The notes under the pieces: generated by a model
Databases searched by the model: none
Seen by the model: the letters and a program-made list of their open reading frames with translations, nothing else
Told to the model about the DNA's origin: nothing
Program-made: the position numbers and the translations under genes
Assembly (NCBI GenBank): GCA_028285625.1
Contig: JANQOX010000011.1
Location: 1-39,143, forward strand
Source of the DNA: Myxococcota bacterium
Lineage (GTDB): Bacteria > Myxococcota_A > UBA9160 > UBA6930
Direction of reading: 5' to 3'
Length of the DNA stretch: 39,143 nucleotides
Part shown: piece after piece, positions 1 to 7,663 of the stretch
Position numbering within the stretch: position 1 is the first letter of the stretch
Layout of the letters: every line of letters begins with the position of its first letter

Positions 1-72
1 TACAACGAGGACAGGCCCCACAGCGCCCTCGGCTACCGTTTCCCCATCGAACGCATCCGGAGATCCCGATGA
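1..72 (+). pseudogene. C-terminal end of IS3-family (integrase-core) transposase, cut by window edge
   Basis: The first 23 codons read in frame 1 begin YNEDRPHSALGYR and end at a TGA at 70-72. The Y-N-x-x-R-P-H-x-x-L-G-Y-R pattern is the well-known tail of the rve/DDE integrase core in IS3-family OrfB proteins. Only this tail lies in the window, so I cannot say whether the element is intact. The following bases to about 100 (cctggacacgacacc) may hold the right inverted repeat, but its left partner is outside the window. It is on the strand opposite to the neighbouring gene pair and has no functional link to it. Confidence 0.8.
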
Positions 73-138
73 CGAACTTCCCTGGACACGACACCTAGCC
101 GCGCTCCTTTGCCCCCATCGCTTCGAACCCTGCCGGGG

Positions 139-780
139 TCAGCGCCGCGGCGGGCCACCGAAGACGGAGGCGCCCCGAACGTCACTGCGCTCCGGCACTG
201 CCGGGGCGGCCGGCGGGGCCGGGGCGACCGACCCGACGCCCACCTGCCCGGAAACATCTGCCGCATCCGGGAACTCCCGTGCGAGCATCTCCCCGAGCCG
301 GGCATCCGAGGTCGGCGTGCCGAACGCCGCGCGGCCGGCAAGGACGAGGGCTCCGATGGCACCAACGCTCGCCAGCAGGTGCAGCGCTGCGGCCATGCCC
401 TTGCAGTACGGAAGCAGCCCCATCCGGCTCAGCATCCAGTTCCAGTCGTGGATCCCTCCGCCGACCCGGGGGATCGCCATGGCTTGCGCGTCGGCCATGT
501 ACCAGGCGACGTACATCAGGCTCTCCGCCGTCCAGAGCCCGCAGACCGAAGCCTCGAACGGCTTGTCCTCACGCAGGAAGTAGACCACCAGCGCGACGGG
601 GAATACCAGCTGTCCGAGGGTGCCGCCCAGAAAGTGCATCCAGCGGCCGAAGGGCGTCATGAACAGGTGGCCCGCCTCGTGAAAGGCGAGATTCACCCCA
701 TCGATGAAGTGGTAGTCGTACGCCAGCACGAGCCACACCACGTAGGGAACGAGCAGTACCGTGAAGGCGCGCTGGGCCAT
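139..780 (-). CDS. Polytopic membrane protein with HEAGH zinc-protease-like motif
   Basis: A 213-residue hydrophobic protein starting at an ATG (MAQRAFTVLL). Several membrane segments are visible at about residues 7-22, 45-68, 80-98 and 125-150. H34-E35-A-G-H38 lies in an early segment and matches the HExxH motif of zinc metalloproteases of the site-2/M50 kind. A later conserved-looking GIHDW (H111, D112) could supply a third ligand. The tail from about residue 170 is Ala/Pro-rich and looks disordered. It lies 31 bp downstream of the phosphatidyltransferase gene on the same strand, so the two are probably co-transcribed. Peptidase activity is an inference from the motif only, and no named family is claimed. 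Confidence 0.75.
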   Translation of the reverse strand: MAQRAFTVLLVPYVVWLVLAYDYHFIDGVNLAFHEAGHLFMTPFGRWMHFLGGTLGQLVFPVALVVYFLREDKPFEASVCGLWTAESLMYVAWYMADAQAMAIPRVGGGIHDWNWMLSRMGLLPYCKGMAAALHLLASVGAIGALVLAGRAAFGTPTSDARLGEMLAREFPDAADVSGQVGVGSVAPAPPAAPAVPERSDVRGASVFGGPPRR

Positions 781-811
781 GCCGTCTCTTCGGAAGGCCG
801 GGCCCGAGAGT

Positions 812-1393
812 TCAGTCTGCGTCTTCGGCCGGAGGCGACTCGTCGCGCCCCTGGCGGACGAAGGCGACGGCGCGCTCGCCCATGGACAGCACGGTACTGG
901 CGCAGAGCGCCCAGCCCATCGCGCGCACCCACTCGGCGGGCGGCCACCCGAGACCGAGCGCGTCGCGCACGACCGGGACGCCCAGCAGCACGAAGTAGGC
1001 GATACCGTTCCAGCGCCCGAGAGAACTCGCGCGCAGGGGCCGACCGGCGCGCACGCGCGAGTCGAGCGCGTACTGGGTGAACGCAATCACGACCAGCGGC
1101 GGAAGCAACGCCGGCGTCTCGCCGAGCGCCGCCACGGCCCCCAGGCCGGACGCAACGAACAGGGCGTCGGTGGCGTGGTCGAGGAATCCACCAAGGGGCG
1201 AGGACTCGCCGAAGCGGCGTGCCACGCGCCCGTCGAGCAGGTCGGTGGCGACGGCGAGCCAGAAGATCGCGAAGGCGGTGAGGTGGGCGCCGTGCACGAT
1301 GGACGCCACCAGAGCGGGCGCCATGGCCAGACGCAGAAGCGTGAGGGCGTTGGCGCGAGTCCTCCAGCGACTGGGCGCAGCGGGGCTCGACAT
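812..1393 (-). CDS. CDP-alcohol phosphatidyltransferase family protein
   Basis: A 193-aa integral membrane enzyme. The family signature DxxDGxxAR-x8-GxxxDxxxD is complete: D51, D54, G55, A58, R59, G68, D72 and D76. These aspartates bind the divalent metal and the CDP moiety in this family, which moves a phosphatidyl group from a CDP-alcohol to an alcohol acceptor in phospholipid synthesis. Hydrophobic helices flank the motif and continue to about residue 165; the C-terminus is hydrophilic. The acceptor (glycerol-phosphate, inositol, serine or other) cannot be told from sequence alone. The ATG start gives the normal short N-terminus before the first helix. It is first of two genes with the HEAGH protein downstream. 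Confidence 0.88.
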   Translation of the reverse strand: MSSPAAPSRWRTRANALTLLRLAMAPALVASIVHGAHLTAFAIFWLAVATDLLDGRVARRFGESSPLGGFLDHATDALFVASGLGAVAALGETPALLPPLVVIAFTQYALDSRVRAGRPLRASSLGRWNGIAYFVLLGVPVVRDALGLGWPPAEWVRAMGWALCASTVLSMGERAVAFVRQGRDESPPAEDAD

Positions 1394-1462
1394 CGGTGCA
1401 AGGCTATCCCAGCCGGGCGGGCGCGGTCTCGCAACGTGGGTGCCCACGGCTAAGCTGCATCC

Positions 1463-1912
1463 ATGAGTTCGCGCGACGTGAAGACGGGTCTGAATCGGAT
1501 CATGGCAGTGGTGGGCGCGCTCCTGGTGCTCGGCCTGCTCGGCTGTGGATCGGGCGAGACGGCCCAGAATCCGCCGCCGGCCCCGCCGCCTACCAGCGGA
1601 AGCGGCGCGCCTCCCCCGGCTGCGGAACCCGAGCCCGAACCGGCACCCGACCCGGCCAAGCTCGTGGCTCGCGGCAAGTCGGTCTACAACCAGGTCTGCA
1701 TCGCCTGCCATTCGAGCGACCCGGCCCAGGACGGCAACCTCGGCCCGTCGATCGCCGGCGCCTCGCTCGAAGTGCTCACCGCAAAGGTGCTGCGCAACGA
1801 ATACCCCGAGGGCTACGCGCCCAAGCGGGAGACCCGGAACATGGTGCCGCTGCCGCACCTCGAGAAGGACCTGCCGGCCCTGGCGGCCTACCTCGAGTCG
1901 GTCGGCGGTTAG
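1463..1912 (+). CDS. Monohaem c-type cytochrome lipoprotein
   Basis: A 149-aa exported cytochrome. Residues 14-28 form a lipoprotein signal peptide ending in the lipobox LLGC (C28). A Pro/Ala/Glu-rich linker runs from about 33 to 65, then comes a class I cytochrome c domain with the haem motif CIACH (C79, C82, H83) and a likely axial Met at M127. It is expected to be lipid-anchored at the cell envelope and to carry single electrons. An in-frame ATG 13 codons later (1502) also gives a good signal peptide, and neither start has a strong Shine-Dalgarno. It is followed by a 13-bp inverted repeat. Its redox partner is unknown; the lone PuuD-type membrane protein about 2.2 kb away is one candidate. 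Confidence 0.88.
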   Translation: MSSRDVKTGLNRIMAVVGALLVLGLLGCGSGETAQNPPPAPPPTSGSGAPPPAAEPEPEPAPDPAKLVARGKSVYNQVCIACHSSDPAQDGNLGPSIAGASLEVLTAKVLRNEYPEGYAPKRETRNMVPLPHLEKDLPALAAYLESVGG

Positions 1913-1915
1913 CGC

Positions 1916-1972
1916 TCGGGCGCTCGCCTGTCGAGGGCTCGGTCCCCAGCCGGTTCCGGGGCGAGCGCCCGA
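1916..1972 (+). terminator. Stem-loop after the cytochrome c gene (possible terminator)
   Basis: A perfect 13-bp inverted repeat, tcgggcgctcgcc (1916-1928) and ggcgagcgcccga (1960-1972), encloses a 31-nt loop. It begins four bases after the cytochrome stop. No T-tract follows, so it may act as a weak terminator, an mRNA-stabilising hairpin or a leader element of the next gene, which starts at 2012. Confidence 0.45.
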
Positions 1973-2011
1973 ACGGCCACCGCGCCACGAACACCGAGAC
2001 ACGAGGTTCTC

Positions 2012-2350
2012 GTGACCGCACCGGACGGTCGAAGCGATCTGCGGGATCGAAGCGATCCGCCGGAACGGCGACGGGGACTTCTCGCGCGCCTGGGGCCGAT
2101 CGCGGCGGGCATGCTGCTCGACGTGGTCGACCTGGCCACCTACGGACCCGCGGGCCTGTACGGCGGGTTCCTGCTCGGCGGTGCGGTGGGCTGGTGGCTC
2201 GCCGGGCGCTACGGCGCCTCGCAACGCCTTCGCATCGCGGCGGCGATCGCGGCGGCTGTCTACGCGGCGACGCCCGCCACCGAGTTCCTGCCGCTCGGCA
2301 CCCTTGCCGGCGTGATCCTGCGCCTGGGCGAGCTGCGGCGGCAGCCATGA
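2012..2350 (+). CDS. Small membrane protein of unknown function
   Basis: A 112-aa protein with a GTG start preceded by GAGG at a suitable distance. The first 24 residues are hydrophilic and charged. They are followed by two or three hydrophobic segments (about 27-45, 50-64 and 73-88) rich in Gly and Ala. I recognise no family. Its stop overlaps the start of the following GNAT gene in an ATGA arrangement, so the two are translationally coupled. Confidence 0.65.
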   Translation: MTAPDGRSDLRDRSDPPERRRGLLARLGPIAAGMLLDVVDLATYGPAGLYGGFLLGGAVGWWLAGRYGASQRLRIAAAIAAAVYAATPATEFLPLGTLAGVILRLGELRRQP

Positions 2351-2811
2351 TCCGAGTGCGCACCGCAGACCTCGAGAACGAGGCGGACGCCCAGGCCGTC
2401 GTAACGCTGATCGACGGCTACGCCCGTGGTCCGGGAGGCCAGTCGGCACCGCTCGCCGAGCAGGCGCGCGAGCAGTTGGTGCCGGGGCTGCGCGCCCACC
2501 CCCGCGTGACCGTGCTGCTGGCGTTCCAGGACGCCCGACCCCTGGGCGTCGCGGTGCTGGTCGAGAACTTCTCGACGTTTGCCGGGCGCCCGTTCTTGAA
2601 CGTGCACGACCTCGCGGTGGACGCGTCCGCGCAGGGTCGGGGCGTCGGGACTGCGCTGCTCGCCGAGGCCGAGCGGCTCGCGCGCTCGCGGGGCTGCTGC
2701 AAGGTCACCCTCGAAGTGCACGGTACGAACGAAGGGGCCAAACGCCTGTACACCCGGCTCGGCTTCGAGAGCCTCGACGAGCCGGACTACTACCTCACCC
2801 GGAAGCTCTAG
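2347..2811 (+). CDS. GNAT family N-acetyltransferase
   Basis: A 154-aa single-domain acyltransferase. The acetyl-CoA pyrophosphate loop is visible as QGRGVGTAL (about residues 98-106), preceded by the beta-strand VHDLAVD and followed by the typical GxxxxAKRLYTRLGF segment. The family transfers an acetyl group from acetyl-CoA to an amine; the substrate is not predictable. The start ATG overlaps the TGA of the upstream membrane-protein gene. The last codons and stop lie inside the first copy of a 25-bp triple repeat that continues into the convergent gene. Confidence 0.88.
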   Translation: MIRVRTADLENEADAQAVVTLIDGYARGPGGQSAPLAEQAREQLVPGLRAHPRVTVLLAFQDARPLGVAVLVENFSTFAGRPFLNVHDLAVDASAQGRGVGTALLAEAERLARSRGCCKVTLEVHGTNEGAKRLYTRLGFESLDEPDYYLTRKL

Positions 2812-2868
2812 CTTGGGCTCGTCCGGAAGCTTCTAGCTGGGGCTCTTCCGGGAGCTTCTAGCTAGGAC
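2799..2868. repeat. Triple 24-25 bp imperfect tandem repeat across convergent stop codons
   Basis: Units begin at 2799, 2823 and 2848 with the shared core ccggaagcttctagctggg. Each unit contains ctag. The TAG stop of the plus-strand GNAT (2809-2811) lies in copy 1, and the TAG stop of the minus-strand GNAT (2858-2860) lies in copy 3. Copies 2 and 3 also form a ccggaag/cttccgg hairpin (2823-2829 with 2845-2851) that could help terminate both converging transcripts. Confidence 0.8.
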
Positions 2869-3409
2869 GCGCCAATCGGTAGAGCACGTGCCGCCGCAGC
2901 GGATGTCCGGCCTCGAGCGACGGGTGGTCGAAGTCCTCGGCGGGGTCTCGGCGCATGCCGATCCGCTCCATCACCGCGCGCGAGCGGTGGTTGGAGGCGG
3001 CCGTGAACGAGACGATCTCGTCGAGCCCCACGCGACCGAAGCCATCGGCCGCAGCGGCGCGCGCGGCTTCGGTGGCGATGCCCCGACCCCATGTCTCGCG
3101 CGACAGGCGCCAACCGATCTCGACGCAGGGCATGAACGCCGCTTCGAAACTCGGCACGGAGAGTCCGACGAAACCGGCGAACGGCACCTCACCGGGTAGC
3201 TCGACGGCATAGAGGCCGAAGTCGTGCTCCGCGAAGTGCGCCTCGATGCGGTCGGCCAAGGCGTCGCTCTGCCGCGCGGTGAGGGACCACGGCAGAAACT
3301 CCATCACCTCCGGGTCGGCATTCAGGGCGGCGAACGGGGCGCGGTCCTCTGCTCGCCACCCGCGCAGTACCAACCTCTCCGTACGCAGGTACACGCGGGG
3401 CGCGCTCAT
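2858..3409 (-). CDS. RimJ/RimL-type GNAT acetyltransferase
   Basis: A 183-aa acetyltransferase of the Acetyltransf_3 type. It shows the N-terminal LRTERLVLRGW strand, the EIGWRLSRETWGRGIATEAA acetyl-CoA loop and the late SxRAVMERIGM helix. Members acetylate ribosomal-protein N-termini or small amines; which one applies here is unknown. The ATG at 3409 overlaps the TGA of the upstream YkgJ-type gene by four bases, indicating translational coupling. A further in-frame ATG lies 12 codons upstream, but it would extend into the neighbour and adds residues that do not align with the family. Confidence 0.87.
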   Translation of the reverse strand: MSAPRVYLRTERLVLRGWRAEDRAPFAALNADPEVMEFLPWSLTARQSDALADRIEAHFAEHDFGLYAVELPGEVPFAGFVGLSVPSFEAAFMPCVEIGWRLSRETWGRGIATEAARAAAADGFGRVGLDEIVSFTAASNHRSRAVMERIGMRRDPAEDFDHPSLEAGHPLRRHVLYRLARPS

Positions 3410-4020
3410 CGGCGCCGCCAGGCGATGCGCAGCGCATGGGCGCACATCATCACGCGACGCGCGGCGCGTTGCACGAGCGGTAGACGGCGCCGCGCGACCT
3501 CGCGCCCGTCGCGGAACACCCGGATCTCGTCGCCGCGCACCCGGTGCTCGTCACCCTCGGGCAAGAGGATGCGCACCGGGGTCTCTGGATCCATCGGGTC
3601 GTCGCTGTCGGTGATCCGCACCGGCATCGCCGCGCGAAAGCGCTCGGCGATCTCGCGCAGCCGCGGCGACGTCTCGTAGCCATCGGGGCTCGCGAGCCGC
3701 ACGGCCAGGTGAGTCGTACCCGCCGTGGTCAGCAGGTCGAGCACCGCGCCCACGCGGTCGGGGCGGTCGGCCTCTTCGAGTCCGCCCTGCAACCACAGGC
3801 ATCGATAGCGGCGGCAGATCGTCGGACGCGTGGCGTGGATGCCGCAGCCCGAGCCGTCGGCAGCGAGCTGCGGGCAGGGCTCCCCGCCGAGCTTGTCGAG
3901 TTCGTCCACGCGAAGCAGCGTGCAGCAGAGCGTGCACGGGCCACAGGCCCGGTCCCCCTCGCGGTCGGCGGCCGCGTCGCGAGGGCGGCGCACCGCCCGG
4001 AAGCCTTCCTGCTGCGCCAC
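3406..4020 (-). CDS. YkgJ-family cysteine cluster protein
   Basis: About 204 aa. The N-terminal half carries a metal-binding cysteine cluster: C26, C29, C32-C33, then C49, C59, C69 and C74. This is the pattern of YkgJ-type (CxxCxxCC) zinc or iron-sulphur cluster proteins. The C-terminal half is charged and not recognisable. I chose the GTG at 4020 because AGGAGG lies 11 bases upstream; no ATG is available before the cluster. It overlaps the downstream GNAT start. Its upstream neighbour ends in a strong terminator, so this pair probably has its own promoter in the roughly 30 bp before the start, or relies on read-through. Molecular role unknown. Confidence 0.8.
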   Translation of the reverse strand: MAQQEGFRAVRRPRDAAADREGDRACGPCTLCCTLLRVDELDKLGGEPCPQLAADGSGCGIHATRPTICRRYRCLWLQGGLEEADRPDRVGAVLDLLTTAGTTHLAVRLASPDGYETSPRLREIAERFRAAMPVRITDSDDPMDPETPVRILLPEGDEHRVRGDEIRVFRDGREVARRRLPLVQRAARRVMMCAHALRIAWRRR

Positions 4021-4045
4021 TTGCCGGTCCGCCTCCTGAAACCAA

Positions 4046-4075
4046 CGAGGGCCGGGGACAAGCCCCCGGCCCTCG
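4046..4075 (-). terminator. Intrinsic terminator of the PuuD-like gene
   Basis: A perfect 12-bp GC-rich stem (cgagggccgggg with ccccggccctcg) and a 6-nt loop. On the minus strand the stem is followed at once by ttggttt. It lies 38 bp past the stop of the 4113-4820 gene, the expected position for Rho-independent termination. Confidence 0.8.
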
Positions 4076-4112
4076 GTAACCAGTCGTCCGCGGCGCGAGC
4101 CGCGGCGCAGGG

Positions 4113-4820
4113 CTAGTTGACCGTCGCTCCGATCACGTAGAGCACGACGGTCAGGATCAGACCGGCGTGGATCGTCCCGGAGACCGAGGCGAGGTACTTC
4201 TGCCGGCCGCCGGTACCGACCACGGCATTCAGTTCGAGCGCCAGCATCAGCCCGAGTGCCAGCACCCAGTACACGAGGTCGTTGTCGCCGTTGTTGAAGC
4301 GGTCGAAGTGACGCGCCGAGCCCATGAAGAAGAGCATCGGGATCGAGAACAGCGTGTTCGTCCGCGACGCACGCGAGGCGAGACCGGCCTTGTCGGGCGT
4401 GCCGGGCACGGGCTCGCCGCCTGCCGCCACCTGCTCGGCGCTCTTGATCACGTAGTCGCGCTGCGCGGGCCAGATGATGAACCACACGTTGAACCACATG
4501 ATGGAGCCCATGACACCGCCCGTGAGGATCCGCGTGATCAGCCCATCGGTCAGGCTCATCCCACCCATGAAGATGTACATGGAGATGAGGAGCCAGCCGG
4601 TGATGAACGTGAACATCGCGCCCCAGCGGAACCACCACAGGGCGTTCGGCACCAGGCCACGCGTCATCGCGCTCTTCGCCGTGCCACCGAGCTCGGTGCC
4701 GAAGAAGGGCGTCTGGATGAAGTTGAAGTAGTAGAGGACGCCGATCCACGTCACGCCCGCCAGGAAGTGCATGAAGCGGAGCAGGAATTCCCAGCCGTAG
4801 CCCGTGGTGATGATGTCCAT
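4113..4820 (-). CDS. PuuD-type (urate hydroxylase N-terminal) membrane protein without cytochrome domain
   Basis: A 235-aa polytopic membrane protein. The segment LLRFMHFLAGVTWIGVLYYF near the N-terminus is the hallmark of the urate-oxidase N-terminal (PuuD) membrane domain, and six to eight hydrophobic helices follow to the C-terminus. In canonical PuuD this domain is fused to a C-terminal cytochrome c and oxidises urate to 5-hydroxyisourate. Here the protein stops after the membrane part and has no CxxCH. No other purine-catabolism gene is nearby, so urate as substrate is doubtful. The ATG has GGAGG seven bases upstream. It stands alone, with its own terminator downstream and a 158-bp gap upstream. 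Confidence 0.82.
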   Translation of the reverse strand: MDIITTGYGWEFLLRFMHFLAGVTWIGVLYYFNFIQTPFFGTELGGTAKSAMTRGLVPNALWWFRWGAMFTFITGWLLISMYIFMGGMSLTDGLITRILTGGVMGSIMWFNVWFIIWPAQRDYVIKSAEQVAAGGEPVPGTPDKAGLASRASRTNTLFSIPMLFFMGSARHFDRFNNGDNDLVYWVLALGLMLALELNAVVGTGGRQKYLASVSGTIHAGLILTVVLYVIGATVN

Positions 4821-4978
4821 CCAGAACCTCCGTTGCGGTCGGTGTGTCCGGAGTCGGCGACGCCCCTACCGCATGGAGGGGCAATCGGCCCCGGACGGGC
4901 CGATCCGGTCGGGCTCCATTCTATCCGCGATTCTGCCGGCGGCGACCCACCGCGCGGGATCTTTCCGCGGGGGGCTCT

Positions 4979-5884
4979 CTAGCCGTCGCGCCAGCGCGGC
5001 ACCCTCGTGGCGATCCGACCCCAGCCGAGACGCTCGGACAGCGTGCCGAAGGCCGCGCGGTCGGCGCCCCGCCAGGCCAGATCCTTGGGCCGGGCCCGAA
5101 GGCCGGGCACGTCGCGCACCACCGTGGCCAGCTCGCGCACCTCGAGTGCCCGGTCTCGCTCGGCCGAGAGGTTGGCGGCCAGCCGCTTGGCCCCGCGAAC
5201 GTCGACGCCCTGCCAGGCCTCGGGGTCGGTCGGGATGCGCTCCAGGGTGTCGAAGGCGCCCAGCGCGGCCGCCGCGGTCTTCTTGCCGAAGCCGGTCACC
5301 CCAGGCAGGTCGTCGATGCTGTCGCCCAGCAGGGCCAGGTAGTCGGGGATCTGCCCCGGCTCGACGCCGAAGCGCTCGCGCACGCCCTTGGCATCGAGCC
5401 AGCGCTCGCGCTGCAGGTCGAACAGGACCACCCGCCCGTCCTCGGTCACGAGCTGGGCCAGGTCCTTGTCGGTACTCACCACCACCGCGCTGGCCCCGGC
5501 GGGCAGGAGCTGGTCCACCAGGGTGCCGATCACGTCGTCGGCTTCGTAGCCGGAGGCCTCGTAGACCGGGATCCCCAGCGCCTCGGCCACGTCACGCACC
5601 AGCGCGAACTGCGGCACCAGATCGGCCGGGGCCTCCTCGCCCCGCGACGACTTGTAGGCGGGGAACCGCTCGTTGCGAAAGCTCGTGAGGGCGTGGTCGA
5701 AGCACACCGCCAGGTGGCTGGGCTCGCGCTCGCCGAGGTAGCGGATCAGCGTGTTCGCGAAACCGTAGGCCGCGTTCGTCGGCGTGCCGTCGGGCGCCGT
5801 CATCTCGGGCAGCGAGTAGTACGCGCGAAACACGTACACGTAGCCGTCGATCAGGTGGACTTCGGGCGACGCGTCCTTTGCCAC
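4979..5884 (-). CDS. 5'-3' exonuclease (FEN/PolA N-terminal type)
   Basis: A 301-aa stand-alone flap-nuclease-type protein. It shows IDGYVYVFRAYYS at the N-terminus, FPAYKSSR, the acidic metal motif EADDVIGTL, STDKDLAQLV, and the helix-hairpin-helix region GDSIDDLPGVTGFGKKTA. These match the 5'-nuclease domain of DNA polymerase I and Xni/ExoIX. It probably removes 5' flaps or RNA primers. The polymerase part of PolA is absent and the protein ends naturally. The GTG start lies three bases after the proS stop, so the two genes form an operon. The C-terminal 60 residues diverge from the family core. Confidence 0.9.
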   Translation of the reverse strand: MAKDASPEVHLIDGYVYVFRAYYSLPEMTAPDGTPTNAAYGFANTLIRYLGEREPSHLAVCFDHALTSFRNERFPAYKSSRGEEAPADLVPQFALVRDVAEALGIPVYEASGYEADDVIGTLVDQLLPAGASAVVVSTDKDLAQLVTEDGRVVLFDLQRERWLDAKGVRERFGVEPGQIPDYLALLGDSIDDLPGVTGFGKKTAAAALGAFDTLERIPTDPEAWQGVDVRGAKRLAANLSAERDRALEVRELATVVRDVPGLRARPKDLAWRGADRAAFGTLSERLGWGRIATRVPRWRDG

Positions 5885-5887
5885 GCG

Positions 5888-7600
5888 CTAGCGGCGCTCT
5901 TCGAGCACGTTCTGCACGAGCACGTCGGCAGCCTTGGCCACGTCGACCTCGCGCTTCTCGGCGCCACGGCGGCGGAAGATCTCGACCTTGCCGTTGGCGA
6001 GGCCCTTGGGCCCGACGGTCGCCCGATACGGAATGCCCACCAGCTCGGCGTCCTTGAACTTCACGCCCGGGCGCTCGTCGCGGTCGTCGATCACCACGTC
6101 GATCCCCTCGCCGGCGAGCGCCTCGTAGAGCCGCTCGCCCGCCTCCATGGTGTCCACGTCCTTCGGGTTCAGGACGGTGACCACGACCTCGAAGGGCGCG
6201 ACGTTGACCGGCCAGATGATCCCGCTGTCGTCGCACCAGCGCTCGACGATCGCCGCCACCGCACGACCGACGCCGATGCCGTAGGAGCCCATCACCACGG
6301 GTCGGGCCTTGCCGTCTTCGTCGAGCACCGTGGCGCCGAGCTTCTCGGAGTACGTCGTGCCCAGCTTGAAGATGTGGCCGACCTCGATGGTCTTGCGCAC
6401 CCGCAGCTCGCCGCCGCACATGGGGCAGGCTTCGCCGTCCTGCACCTCGCGCAGATCGACGTACCCCGTGACGTCGATGTCGCGCGCCACGTCGACGCCG
6501 CGCACGTGAAAGCCATCCTCATTGGCCCCCGTGGCGAGATCGCGGCGGCCCTCGAGTGCTTCGTCGGCCAGGATGCGCACGCCGGACACGCCGACTCCAC
6601 CCAGGCTGCCGGGCCCGGCGTTCAGCAGGCCGCGAATCTCGTCTTCGTCGGCGGCCACGGGCTCGGGCGTGGCCGTGATGTCGGCGAGCTTCTGCTCCGA
6701 GAGCGTGCAGTCGCCGCGCAGCAGCACCAGCACCAGCTCCTCACCGAGTCGGTAGACGAGCGTCTTGATCTGCCGGTCGGCGGGCGCACCGCCATCCATA
6801 CGAGCCAGGTCGTCGATGGTGCGCACGTCGGGCGTGGCGAACTTCTCGGGCGCATCGAGCCCGGGCCCGTCTTCGACCGCGGCCAGGGTCGAGGTCGCCT
6901 TCTCGACGTTGCCCGCATAGCCGCAGGCCCCGCACGATGCGACCCAGTCCTCGCCGGCATCGCTCTCCACCATGAACTCGACGGACTCGCTCCCGCCCAT
7001 CATGCCCGACGAGGCTTCGACGGCCACGGTCTCGACACCGAGCCGCTCGAAGATGCGGCGGTAGGCCTCGAAGTGCTGCTGGAAGGCGTGGTCGAGCCCC
7101 GCGTCGTCGAGGCCGAGCGAGTACGAGTCCTTCATCACGAACTCTCGCACCCGCAGCAGCCCAGACTTCGGGCGCGGCTCGTCGCGATACTTGTGCTGCA
7201 CCTGGTACCAGGTCTGCGGCAGCTCCTTGTACGAACGAAGCTCGCGTGCGAGCCAGGCGAAGATCTCCTCGTGGGTCATCGCCAGGCACAGATCGGCCCC
7301 GCTGCGGTCCTTCAGCCGGAAGAGCTCTTCGCCCACCGAATCCCAGCGCCCCGACTTCTGCCAGATCTCGCCGGGGTGCATCGCCGGCAGCCGGAACTCC
7401 TGGGCACCGATGCGATCCATCTCTTCTCGCAGCACGCGCTCGACCTTATTGACGACGCGAACGCCGAGCGGCAGCAACGAGTACGACCCCGCCATCAGCT
7501 GGCGGATGAAGGCCGCCCGCACGAGAAGCTTGTGGCTCGTGGCCTCGGCGTCTGCCGGGTCGTCTCGAAGAGTCGGGATGAAGCTGCGGGTCCAGCGCAC
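5888..7600 (-). CDS. proS: Prolyl-tRNA synthetase (bacterial type with editing insertion)
   Basis: A 570-aa class II synthetase charging tRNA-Pro with proline. The N-terminal catalytic core runs to about residue 220 with motif 2 (YRDEPRPKSGLLRVREFVMKD) and LCLAMTHEE. The INS/YbaK-like editing insertion covers about 225-405. Motif 3 (SYGIGVGRAVAAIVE) and the anticodon-binding domain follow at about 470-570. Length and order match the E. coli type (572 aa). The GTG start is preceded by GGAGGAGG five bases away, an excellent ribosome site. It is followed after three bases by the exonuclease gene. A 63-bp gap separates it from the aminotransferase gene upstream. Confidence 0.97.
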   Translation of the reverse strand: MRWTRSFIPTLRDDPADAEATSHKLLVRAAFIRQLMAGSYSLLPLGVRVVNKVERVLREEMDRIGAQEFRLPAMHPGEIWQKSGRWDSVGEELFRLKDRSGADLCLAMTHEEIFAWLARELRSYKELPQTWYQVQHKYRDEPRPKSGLLRVREFVMKDSYSLGLDDAGLDHAFQQHFEAYRRIFERLGVETVAVEASSGMMGGSESVEFMVESDAGEDWVASCGACGYAGNVEKATSTLAAVEDGPGLDAPEKFATPDVRTIDDLARMDGGAPADRQIKTLVYRLGEELVLVLLRGDCTLSEQKLADITATPEPVAADEDEIRGLLNAGPGSLGGVGVSGVRILADEALEGRRDLATGANEDGFHVRGVDVARDIDVTGYVDLREVQDGEACPMCGGELRVRKTIEVGHIFKLGTTYSEKLGATVLDEDGKARPVVMGSYGIGVGRAVAAIVERWCDDSGIIWPVNVAPFEVVVTVLNPKDVDTMEAGERLYEALAGEGIDVVIDDRDERPGVKFKDAELVGIPYRATVGPKGLANGKVEIFRRRGAEKREVDVAKAADVLVQNVLEERR

Positions 7601-7663
7601 GGTGGCCTCCTCCGGGCAGCCGCTGCGGCCAAGCGCCAGCGCCGGGAGCGGGATCGGCCGAGC

